Part shown: positions 1 through 5,291 of the stretch, one piece after another
Position numbering within the stretch: position 1 is the first letter of the stretch
Layout: each line of letters begins with the position of its first letter
The notes under the pieces: generated by a model
What the model saw: the letters and a program-made list of their open reading frames with translations, nothing else
What the model was told of the DNA's origin: nothing
Databases searched by the model: none
NCBI GenBank assembly: GCA_005882155.1
Contig: VBCQ01000340.1
Location: 1 to 5,291 of the forward strand
Direction of reading: 5' to 3'
Length of the DNA stretch: 5,291 nucleotides
Source of the DNA: Betaproteobacteria bacterium
GTDB taxonomy: Bacteria; Pseudomonadota; Gammaproteobacteria; Burkholderiales; Burkholderiaceae_C
Program-made: the position numbers and the translations under genes

Positions 1-147
1 GACCTGGGTCTGCTGCAGCATGATTTCCGACAGCCAGACGCGGTACGGGTCGCGCGTGTTCTGCCACGGAAGCGTGTGCCGGCCATGCGTGCGCTGCCAC
101 GCGATGACGCGATCGGCAAACGACGACAAACGCGGACTCCGCAACAC
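1..147 (-). CDS. mutY: A/G-specific adenine glycosylase MutY, N-terminal part (runs off the left edge)
   Basis: MutY is the cytoplasmic base-excision enzyme that removes adenine mispaired with 8-oxoguanine, the step of the GO system that acts after replication past oxidised guanine. Reading leftwards, 49 codons are visible. They contain LPWQ (residues 26-29), then RDPYRVWLSEIMLQQTQV (32-49), the signature start of the MutY HhH-GPD domain. E41 in LSEIML matches the catalytic Glu37 of E. coli MutY. The rest, including the iron-sulphur cluster and NUDIX-like domain, lies outside the window. There is no nearby ATG. I chose GTG at 147 because it is the first start after the dynamin stop (155) and has GAGG about 12 nt upstream. 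TTG at 129 has a better-placed GGAG (7-nt spacer) and gives an N-terminus closer in length to E. coli MutY. The gene directly follows the dynamin gene and is probably co-transcribed with it and mutM. Identity is secure; the start is not. Confidence 0.9.
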   Translation of the reverse strand, partial: MLRSPRLSSFADRVIAWQRTHGRHTLPWQNTRDPYRVWLSEIMLQQTQV

Positions 148-154
148 CCGCGCG

Positions 155-2209
155 TCAGGCCTCGGCGTGGCGCAGCACGATGGGCGCCGGCGCATCATGC
201 ACCGGCAGATTGAGCGTCACCAGCTCGCTCTCGCTGTCGTGCTTTCGCGCCGCCTGGTCGCGCAGCAGACTGCTGAGCTGATTGACGCGAGCGAGGTACT
301 GGTGCAGCCGCTTGTCCTGCGTCTCGATTTCGCCGATGCGGAACTCGAGCTCACCGGCCGCTGACTGGATGCGCTCGAGCGCTTCGCGGCGACGCCGGAA
401 TCCGCGCCGGCGCTCGCGCAACTGCGAGTCGATCTGCGCCGACGCCGACTTGCTCCACAGCTCGAGCTCGCCGCTCGCGCTCTCGAACACGACGCGCAGC
501 TTGGAGACCAGCATGCGGCGGAACTGCTCCATGAACTTCGGCTGCGACAAGCGCAGCGCTTGCGTGAGGCCGAGGTACTGCACGTAGTTGCGCTCGATGA
601 GGCTCAACTCGCTCGTGAAGCGCTCGAGGTCGGGACCCTTGGGCACCGACAGCGCGAAACCGAAATCGCTGTTGAGCTTGGCGAAGGTCGCGGAGAGCAT
701 CTCGCGAATCTCTTTCGCGTGGCCCTCGGCCGCTTCGAGCAAACGCCGCAAGCGGCCGCACAGGCCGATGAACGCGCGCTTGGCGCCGAGGTTCAGCAGC
801 GACGCGCTCATCTGCTGCTGCATCTGCTCGACTTCTTCGCGCAGCCGGTCGCTCGACAGGCCGACCAGCGCGTCTTTCATCATCCGGCTGTGCACGACGC
901 GCAGCGCCTGCAGCCGCGTCGTGCACAGCTCGAACTCGGTCGTCTCTTCTTCGACTCGCTTTAGCATCAGCCGAACCTTGGCGCAGCTCTTGCCGCGGAT
1001 ACCGCGCAGCTCGAGCATCTGCTCGGCGAGCTGCCGGCGCGAGTCGCCGAGCCGCCGTGCGACATGCGACTCGACATGCTCCACCGCGTCGTTGATCGCC
1101 TGCTGCAAGACTTGCCGGCGCTGCGGCAGCAACTGCTGCGACAGCGCGTCTTCGAGCTCGGTCAGGCGGCTTGCGGCGAGCGCATCGTCGTCGCCGGCCA
1201 CGCGTGCGGCGAGCGCTTGGCGCGCCGACAGCGGGAACACGCGCTGCGCCGGAACGTCAAGCGTTCGCGCGGTGGCCTGGCGCTGCGACTCGATCTGCGC
1301 GGCCACTTGCTCGGCAGTCGCAAGCGGGTCGAGCAGCGCGTCGATCTTGTTGAGCACGACGAAGCGTGCGAGATTGTGGCTGCCGAGGTGGTCGCGCCAG
1401 ATCGCCATGTCGGACTTCGTGACGCCGGTGTCGGCGCCGAGGATGAAGACCGTCGCATGCGCGGTCGGCAACAGGCTCAGCGTCAGCTCGGGCTCGGCAC
1501 CGATCGCGTTCAGCCCCGGCGTGTCGAGCACGACGAGGCCCTGCTTGAGCAGCGGGTGCGGGTAGTTGATCAGTGCGTGGCGCCACTCGGGCACCTCGAC
1601 GCGACCATGCTCGTTGAGCGGCGGGTTGTCTTCGGGCCGCGCGTCGTCCCAGAAGCCGAGCGTGCGCGCTTCGGCCTGCGTGACCCAGCGGGTTCGCATC
1701 ACTTCGGTCAGCGCTTCGGACAATTCGTCGGGCGCCTTGACGTTGAGCTCGATGTGGGTCCAGGCGCGCGGCTGGCCACGCAGCTCGCCGAGCGACAGCC
1801 CGTCGAGCCGCGTCATGATCGGCAGCAGCGCGAGGCTCGGCGCTTCTTCGGGGTCGTAGGCGAGCTCGACCGGGCACATCGTTGTGCGCCCCGGCGTGGC
1901 AGGCAGCACGCGCTTGCCGGCGTCGGCAAAGAAGATCGCGTTGATCAGCTCCGACTTGCCGCGCGAGAACTCGGCGACGAAGGCGACGATGAGCTTTTCG
2001 CTGGCCAAGCGCTGGCCGAGCGACTCGAGCGTTTCGCGGGCCGGCTCGTCGGCAAGATCATGGTCGGCGACGTAGTCGGCCAAGTCGCCCAAGGTCCGTC
2101 CGAGCGCATTTCGCCAGCCGCTGAGCTGGTCGAAATTGCGGGCGAAAGTTGGCGACATGAAGTGGTGGAGACGGGAATGAAAGTTGCTGCCACGAGGCTG
2201 CGCGAGCAT
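155..2209 (-). CDS. Bacterial dynamin-family GTPase
   Basis: This 684-residue large GTPase belongs to the bacterial dynamin-like proteins, which hydrolyse GTP and typically act in membrane remodelling; its specific job is not known. GTPase motifs appear in order: P-loop AEFSRGKS (79-86), switch I RTTMCP (108-113), Walker B/G3 DTPG (229-232), G4 NKID (287-290) and a likely G5 SAR (328-330). The P-loop has Ala where the GxxxxGKS consensus has its first Gly. Residues about 370-655 are almost entirely charged and helical, fitting the stalk/coiled coil of the family, with a very basic stretch at 597-608 (LRERRRGFRRRR). I see no convincing membrane-spanning segment, so membrane contact would have to be peripheral. 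The start at 2209 is the outermost ATG; ATG at 2158 (MSPTFARNF) is a plausible alternative, and neither has a clear Shine-Dalgarno. The gene lies 75 nt after mutM and a few bases before mutY, so co-expression with GO repair is likely. Confidence 0.88.
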   Translation of the reverse strand: MLAQPRGSNFHSRLHHFMSPTFARNFDQLSGWRNALGRTLGDLADYVADHDLADEPARETLESLGQRLASEKLIVAFVAEFSRGKSELINAIFFADAGKRVLPATPGRTTMCPVELAYDPEEAPSLALLPIMTRLDGLSLGELRGQPRAWTHIELNVKAPDELSEALTEVMRTRWVTQAEARTLGFWDDARPEDNPPLNEHGRVEVPEWRHALINYPHPLLKQGLVVLDTPGLNAIGAEPELTLSLLPTAHATVFILGADTGVTKSDMAIWRDHLGSHNLARFVVLNKIDALLDPLATAEQVAAQIESQRQATARTLDVPAQRVFPLSARQALAARVAGDDDALAASRLTELEDALSQQLLPQRRQVLQQAINDAVEHVESHVARRLGDSRRQLAEQMLELRGIRGKSCAKVRLMLKRVEEETTEFELCTTRLQALRVVHSRMMKDALVGLSSDRLREEVEQMQQQMSASLLNLGAKRAFIGLCGRLRRLLEAAEGHAKEIREMLSATFAKLNSDFGFALSVPKGPDLERFTSELSLIERNYVQYLGLTQALRLSQPKFMEQFRRMLVSKLRVVFESASGELELWSKSASAQIDSQLRERRRGFRRRREALERIQSAAGELEFRIGEIETQDKRLHQYLARVNQLSSLLRDQAARKHDSESELVTLNLPVHDAPAPIVLRHAEA

Positions 2210-2284
2210 CGTAGCGCAAGGCCCTGCGCGGACTGCGCGGGAAACATCTGCACACCAAATCGAGTCGGGCCAGTCGTGACGGAG
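2210..2284. repeat. mutM-dynamin intergenic gap with a 9-nt tandem repeat
   Basis: CTGCGCGG occurs twice at 2224-2231 and 2233-2240, separated by one A, giving a tandem unit of 9 nt. The same bases can form an imperfect hairpin: CCC 2222-2224 with GGG 2239-2241, and GCGC 2226-2229 with GCGC 2235-2238, with one bulged T and a five-base loop. No T-run follows on either strand, so it does not look like an intrinsic terminator. It ends about 15 nt upstream of the outermost dynamin ATG, where it could affect ribosome access, but that is speculation. No promoter is evident in the gap. Confidence 0.5.
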
Positions 2285-3100
2285 TCAACGCCGCTGGCAG
2301 GTCGGACAGAAAAATGTCGCCCGCTGAGCCTGCACGATACGGCGAATCGTCGCCCCGCAAACATGACACGCCTCGCCATCACGGCCGTAGACCTGCGCCT
2401 GCAGCTGGAACTCGCCGGCCATGCCATGCGCATCGCGAAAGTCGCGAAGCGTCGAGCCGCCGAGCGCGAGCGCACGCGCCAGCGTGTCGCGCACCGCCAC
2501 CGCGAGCCGCTCGCAGCGCGGCCGGCTGACGCGGTCGCTGCGCAAGCGCGGGTCGATGCCGGCGGCGAACAGCGCCTCGCATGCGTAGATGTTGCCGGCA
2601 CCGACGACGATGTCGCCCGACAGCAGCGCGAGCTTCAGTGCAACGCGCCGGCGCTTCAACGCGGCGTGCAGATGGGACCCGGTGAACGCCGGATCGAAGG
2701 GCTCGAGCCCGAGCCCCGCGAGCAGCTTGGCGGCCATGCCGTCGCTCGTACTCGGCGACCAGACGACGGCGCCGAAACGCCGCGGGTCGGTCAGGCGCAA
2801 GGTGCCGCGCGTCGTGACCAGATCGAAGTGATCGTGCGTGCCGGCGTCGCCCGGCTGCTCGCAAAACGCCAGCGAGCCCGACATGCCCAGGTGCATCAGC
2901 AGGCCGCCACGCTCGAGCGCCAGCCACAAATACTTGCCGCGTCGCGACACGTCCCCGACCGTTTGCGCGACGAGGCTCGCGGGGTCGCAGCCGAGCGGCC
3001 ATCGCAAGGGCTTGCCGAGCCGCACCGCCGTCACGCGCGCGCCATGGATGCGCTCGCGAAAGCTCTGGCGCGTGACTTCGACCTCGGGTAATTCGGGCAT
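2285..3100 (-). CDS. mutM: Formamidopyrimidine-DNA glycosylase (MutM/Fpg)
   Basis: MutM is a bifunctional DNA glycosylase/AP lyase that excises 8-oxoguanine and formamidopyrimidines opposite cytosine, the first line of the GO system. The 271-residue product is close to E. coli Fpg (269). It starts MPELPEVE, so Met removal would expose the catalytic proline (P2) beside E3. K56 in RRGKYL is the conserved lysine. HLGMSGSL (70-77) carries the intercalating Met73, and DPRRFG (105-110) carries the Arg/Phe of the same triad. VVGAGNIYACEALFAAGI (165-182) is the helix-two-turn-helix region. The C-terminal zinc finger is intact (C245, C248, C265, C268) with R260 of the AQRATF motif. The frame stays open upstream to 3511, but MPELPEVE fixes the start at 3100. 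There is no Shine-Dalgarno. It is the first gene of the leftward block, divergent from the TPR gene. Confidence 0.98.
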   Translation of the reverse strand: MPELPEVEVTRQSFRERIHGARVTAVRLGKPLRWPLGCDPASLVAQTVGDVSRRGKYLWLALERGGLLMHLGMSGSLAFCEQPGDAGTHDHFDLVTTRGTLRLTDPRRFGAVVWSPSTSDGMAAKLLAGLGLEPFDPAFTGSHLHAALKRRRVALKLALLSGDIVVGAGNIYACEALFAAGIDPRLRSDRVSRPRCERLAVAVRDTLARALALGGSTLRDFRDAHGMAGEFQLQAQVYGRDGEACHVCGATIRRIVQAQRATFFCPTCQRR

Positions 3101-3107
3101 GAAGGGA

Positions 3108-3113
3108 ATTATC
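3108..3113 (-). promoter_or_regulatory. Candidate -10 box for mutM
   Basis: On the minus strand this reads GATAAT, five of six bases of the sigma-70 -10 consensus, in otherwise GC-rich DNA. It ends 7 nt before the mutM ATG, which would put transcription start at or next to the start codon. No good -35 hexamer is visible 15-18 bp upstream. The bases between the box and ATG (TCCCTTC) contain no ribosome-binding site, consistent with a leaderless message but also with a chance match. Confidence 0.3.
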
Positions 3114-3142
3114 GCGACGCTCGGCGGTCCACCGCTGGCCAC

Positions 3143-3148
3143 TAAAAT
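3143..3148 (+). promoter_or_regulatory. Candidate -10 box for the TPR-lolB operon
   Basis: TAAAAT, five of six matches to TATAAT, lies 21 nt before the TPR start codon. Transcription would begin near 3155 and give a short leader holding the Shine-Dalgarno. A weak -35 candidate, TCGGCG (3121-3126, three of six matches), lies 16 bp upstream. The 69-bp divergent region 3101-3169 also holds an inverted repeat GCGGT-CC-ACCGC (3124-3135) between the two candidate -10 boxes and a TCGATCGA palindrome (3148-3155). Either could be an operator, but nothing identifies a regulator. Confidence 0.35.
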
Positions 3149-3158
3149 CGATCGACCT

Positions 3159-3164
3159 GAGGAG
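3159..3164 (+). promoter_or_regulatory. Ribosome binding site of the TPR gene
   Basis: GAGGAG is followed by a 5-nt spacer and ATG at 3170, a strong Shine-Dalgarno. It decides the start in favour of ATG 3170 over the in-frame TTG at 3167, which would be only 2 nt away. Confidence 0.8.
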
Positions 3165-3169
3165 TCTTG

Positions 3170-4282
3170 ATGCCAGCCCGAATTACCCATTTCGCAAGAG
3201 CGCTGGCGATTGGCGCGTCTGTGCTGGCGATTGCTCACGCAGCCGCGGCCGAAGGCCCGACGCCCGACCCGATCACCACCTCCAAGCTCGATGCGCCGCT
3301 GTTCTATCAGCTGCTTATCGGCGAGCTCGAGCTGCGCTCGGGCGACGCCGGCGCTGCCTATCAAGTCGTGCTCGACGCAGCGCGCAAGACCCATGATGAA
3401 GAGCTGTTTCGCCGCGCGACCGACATCGCGCTGCAGGCGCGTGCCGGAGAGCAGGCGCTCGAGGCCGTTCGCGCGTGGCGCGCCGATCTGCCGCAATCGC
3501 TCGAAGCGCACCGCTATCTGATCCAGTTGCTGGTCGCGCTCAATCGCGTGCCCGACGCGGCCGAGCCGATCCGCTCACTGCTGAATCTCACGCCCGCTGA
3601 CCAACAGAGCGCGCTGATCATGGCGCTGCCGCGCTTCTTCGCCCGCAGCACCAACCACAAGCAGGCGGCCGAGTTGATCGATCAGGTGCTGCAGCCTTAT
3701 GCCGCGCAGCCCGCGACGCGGGGCGCGGCGAGCGTCGCGCAAGGCCGCGCATGGCTGGTCGCGCTCGATACTGCGCGGGCGCTGCAGCTGGCGCAGCGCT
3801 CGCACGAACAAGACCCTGCAGCCGAAGGCCCGGCCTTGCTGGCGCTCGAGATGCTGCCCGGCACGCCGGCTGCCGAAGCAATCGTGATCGATCACCTGCG
3901 GGCCAAGCCGGCGAGCAACGGCATTCGAATGATCTATGCGCGTGTGCTGAGCAGCTCGCAGCGCTACGGCGATGCGGTGACGCAGCTCGATGTCGTCACG
4001 CGCAACGAGCCGCAACTCGCGCCGCCGTGGCTGACGCTCGGCGCGCTGTATCTCGAATTGCGTCAGCCCAAGCAAGCGATCGCGGCGCTGGAGAAATACG
4101 TGGCACTCGCGAAGAGCGACGCCTCTGCAGCGTCGAACCCAGCGCATGACGCGGTCGACGACGAAGACGCTGCGCCGACCGCCGACCGCGGCCTCACGCA
4201 GGCCTGGCTGATGCTCTCGCAGGCCGGAAGGTCGACAACCCGCAGCGCGCGCTCGAGGTGCTGTCGCGCCGCGCCTCGCTGA
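3170..4282 (+). CDS. Exported TPR protein, N-terminal part of a frameshifted gene
   Basis: This is the 5' part of a broken gene for a periplasmic or envelope TPR protein; TPR helices form protein-binding scaffolds. Residues 1-27 are a Sec signal peptide (basic N-region, hydrophobic core 11-22, cleavage near AHAAAA/EG). No cysteine lipobox is present. From residue 40 to 353 it is a chain of TPR-like helical pairs, e.g. FYQLLIGELELRSGDAGAAY (45-64) and PPWLTLGALYLELRQPKQAI (285-304). An acidic Ala/Asp-rich linker lies at about 317-340. True sequence ends near residue 353 (AWLMLSQAG); the last 17 residues before the TGA are out-of-frame Arg/Ser-rich sequence. The family frame resumes one base over and continues to 4911. 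A TPR protein before lolB resembles Pseudomonas LbcA, the lipoprotein partner of protease CtpA; that link is inference from gene order and architecture. Joined, the two parts give about 580 residues, short by about one helix. Confidence 0.82.
   Translation: MPARITHFARALAIGASVLAIAHAAAAEGPTPDPITTSKLDAPLFYQLLIGELELRSGDAGAAYQVVLDAARKTHDEELFRRATDIALQARAGEQALEAVRAWRADLPQSLEAHRYLIQLLVALNRVPDAAEPIRSLLNLTPADQQSALIMALPRFFARSTNHKQAAELIDQVLQPYAAQPATRGAASVAQGRAWLVALDTARALQLAQRSHEQDPAAEGPALLALEMLPGTPAAEAIVIDHLRAKPASNGIRMIYARVLSSSQRYGDAVTQLDVVTRNEPQLAPPWLTLGALYLELRQPKQAIAALEKYVALAKSDASAASNPAHDAVDDEDAAPTADRGLTQAWLMLSQAGRSTTRSARSRCCRAAPR
4226..4234 (+). other. Frame break and probable internal deletion in the TPR gene
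   Basis: Codons before this point fall in the frame of ATG 3170 (AWLMLSQA). Codons after it fall in the frame one base earlier (KVDNPQRALEVL from 4228). The net change is a loss of one base modulo three. In TPR register, AWLMLSQAG is helix A of a repeat (about positions 3-11), KVDNPQ fits the end of helix B and the inter-repeat turn, and RALEVLSRRASLMARQGKL begins the next helix A. Helix B itself, about 15-16 residues, is missing, so a deletion of 3n+1 bp with n near 14-16 fits better than a single-base loss. No slippery heptamer is present for programmed frameshifting. Confidence 0.7.
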
Positions 4283-4911
4283 TGGCGCGCCAGGGCAAGC
4301 TGAAGGAAGCGCGCGAGCTGATTCGCAAGTCGCCGGAGAAAAGCGACGACGATGTGCGCGCCAAGCTGCTCGCCGAAGCGCAGGTGCTGCGCGACGTCAA
4401 GCAGTGGAGCGAGGCGAACAAGGTGCTCGCGAGCGCGAACCAGCGCTTCCCCGACGACGTCGACCTGCTGTACGAGCAATCGATGATGTCCGAGAAGCTC
4501 AACCGCCTCGACGAGATGGAGCGGCTGTTGCGCCGCGTCATCGAGCTCAAGCCGGACCATCACCACGCCCACAACGCGCTCGGCTACTCGCTCGCCGAGC
4601 GCAACATGCGCCTGCCCGAAGCGAAGGCGCTGATCGAGAAGGCGCTCGCCATTGCGCCGGGCGAGCCGTTCATCACCGACAGCCTCGGCTGGGTCGAGTA
4701 CCGGATGGGCCACCGCGACGAAGCGCTGCGGCTACTGCGCGACGCCTACAAGTCGCGCCCCGACCCCGAGATCGCCGCCCATCTCGGCGAAGTGCTGTGG
4801 GTCAGCGGCCAGCGCGACGAGGCGCGCCGCGTGCTGCGCGAAGGCCGCAGCCGCGACGCAACGAACGACGTGCTGCGCGAGACGCTGGCGCGGTTGCGGG
4901 TCGACTTGTGA
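4258..4911 (+). CDS. TPR protein, C-terminal part of the frameshifted gene
   Basis: This is the 3' part of the same TPR gene; its protein-like sequence extends back to about 4228 (KVDNPQRALEVL). Counting from 4258 (217 residues), canonical TPR units are visible: RRASLMARQGKLKEARELI (4-22), AQVLRDVKQWSEANKVLASA (41-60), HAHNALGYSLAERN with LPEAKALIEKAL (103-130), FITDSLGWVEYRMGHRDEAL (138-157) and AAHLGEVLWVSGQRDEARRV (173-192). The motifs are intact and not decayed, so the lesion is recent or an assembly fault. GTG at 4258 has no ribosome-binding site and I do not regard it as a native start. If this part is made alone, ATG 4282, which overlaps the upstream stop as TGATG, is the likelier initiation point (209 residues, without signal peptide, so cytoplasmic). 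Its TGA overlaps the lolB GTG. Confidence 0.8.
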   Translation: MLSRRASLMARQGKLKEARELIRKSPEKSDDDVRAKLLAEAQVLRDVKQWSEANKVLASANQRFPDDVDLLYEQSMMSEKLNRLDEMERLLRRVIELKPDHHHAHNALGYSLAERNMRLPEAKALIEKALAIAPGEPFITDSLGWVEYRMGHRDEALRLLRDAYKSRPDPEIAAHLGEVLWVSGQRDEARRVLREGRSRDATNDVLRETLARLRVDL

Positions 4912-5291
4912 GCTGGCTGCGCGCAATCGCGGCGCCGTCGCTGCTCGCTGCGCTCGGCGCATGCGCGACCGCGCCGATGTCGATCGACAGCGCAGCCGTC
5001 GACACGTTGGCAGGCCGCATGACGGTTCGGGTCGACGCGACACCGGCCAGCGAGGCGCGCAACGTGACCGCCGCGTTCGAGCTGCAGGGCAATGCGAAAC
5101 AAGGCCGGCTCGACCTCAGCACGCCGCTCGGCACCACGCTCGCACGAGCACGCTGGGCGCCCGATCGCGTCGCACTGGTCACGTCGCAAGGCGAGACGCG
5201 CTTCGACAACCTCGACGCGCTGACCCGCGAAGTGCTCGGCGAAAGTCTGCCGGTTGCCGCGCTGTTCGATTGGCTGCGCGGTCGCCCCTGG
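4908..5291 (+). CDS. lolB: Outer-membrane lipoprotein receptor LolB (C-terminus beyond the window)
   Basis: LolB accepts lipoproteins from the periplasmic carrier LolA and inserts them in the outer membrane, the last step of Lol transport. The 128 visible codons start with a lipoprotein signal peptide and lipobox LGAC, with C19 as the lipidated residue and Ala at +2, which does not give inner-membrane retention. The mature part shows the LolB pattern: LAGRMTVRVD (35-44), FELQG (58-62), LDLSTPLGTTLARARW (69-84), and EVLGESLPVAALFDWLRGRPW (108-128). The frame is open to the last base. The start is GTG at 4908, whose last two bases begin the TGA of the TPR gene (GTGA overlap), so translation is probably coupled; only a weak GGG (4898-4900) serves as ribosome-binding site. 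In related genomes ispE commonly follows. Because lolB is usually essential, the break in the upstream gene raises the question of how it is expressed. Confidence 0.93.
   Translation, partial: MSWLRAIAAPSLLAALGACATAPMSIDSAAVDTLAGRMTVRVDATPASEARNVTAAFELQGNAKQGRLDLSTPLGTTLARARWAPDRVALVTSQGETRFDNLDALTREVLGESLPVAALFDWLRGRPW

Noticed and set aside
1..198. mutY start at ATG 198 or 195 within the dynamin gene
   Set aside because: It would overlap the conserved frame by over 40 nt, has no ribosome-binding site, and adds Arg/Cys-rich residues not typical of MutY.
588..1565. A 325-codon plus-strand open frame inside the dynamin gene
   Set aside because: It is a Ser/Arg/Cys-rich shadow frame without ribosome-binding site or domain, opposite a conserved coding region.
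2222..2241. Intrinsic terminator after mutM
   Set aside because: The stem is imperfect and no T-run follows on the minus strand; the spacing fits a shared transcript with the dynamin gene.
1064..3091. A 675-codon open frame on the plus strand, antisense to both the dynamin gene and mutM
   Set aside because: It spans two confidently identified minus-strand genes, its protein is Arg/Ala/Gln-rich with no recognisable motif, and long antisense frames are expected in DNA this GC-rich.
3101..3511. N-terminal extension of mutM by 137 codons
   Set aside because: The extension crosses the divergent promoter region and runs antisense to the TPR gene; the MPELPEVE start requires processing to expose Pro2, which fixes the start at 3100.
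4226..4260. Programmed ribosomal frameshift in the TPR gene
   Set aside because: There is no slippery heptamer or run of A/T, and a helix of the TPR unit is missing, which a frameshift would not explain.
4258..4911. Second, independent TPR gene starting at GTG 4258
   Set aside because: There is no ribosome-binding site or signal peptide, and the protein-like sequence continues upstream of the GTG to about 4228, so it is the continuation of the same gene.

Overview
The window is high-GC, densely packed DNA from a betaproteobacterium, most likely of the order Burkholderiales (Rubrivivax/Leptothrix/Methylibium-like). The placement rests on gene content, gene order and the flavour of the proteins; no ribosomal gene is present to confirm it. 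All real genes fall into two divergent blocks that read away from a 69-bp intergenic region at 3101-3169, and both blocks run off the window.

The minus-strand block reads right to left: mutM (8-oxoguanine DNA glycosylase, 3100 to 2285), a 684-residue bacterial dynamin-family GTPase (2209 to 155), and the first ~49 codons of mutY (A/G-mismatch adenine glycosylase, from about 147 leftwards). mutM and mutY are the two glycosylases of the GO system against oxidised guanine, so a membrane-remodelling-type GTPase sits between two functionally paired repair genes. The 75-bp mutM-dynamin gap holds a 9-nt tandem repeat, and the dynamin-mutY gap is only a few bases.

The plus-strand block starts with an exported tetratricopeptide-repeat (TPR) protein (ATG 3170, strong Shine-Dalgarno, Sec signal peptide). 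It is followed, with a GTGA stop/start overlap at 4908-4911, by lolB, the outer-membrane lipoprotein receptor of the Lol pathway, which is cut by the window end after 128 codons. A TPR protein upstream of lolB is also seen in Pseudomonas (LbcA, partner of the CtpA protease), so an envelope or cell-wall role is reasonable, though inferred.

The main anomaly is that the TPR gene is broken. Near 4226-4234 the reading frame shifts by one base (mod 3), and the TPR helix register indicates that a whole helix of about 15-16 residues is also missing. This points to a deletion of roughly 43-49 bp rather than a simple one-base slip. The premature stop at 4280-4282 overlaps an ATG of the continuing frame (TGATG), so reinitiation could produce the C-terminal part and keep ribosomes moving towards lolB.

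I found no RNA genes, CRISPR arrays, insertion sequences or attachment sites, and no convincing new multi-gene system. The items worth a second look are the TPR lesion and its possible reinitiation, the dynamin with its variant P-loop inside a GO-repair block, and a possible leaderless mutM transcript.
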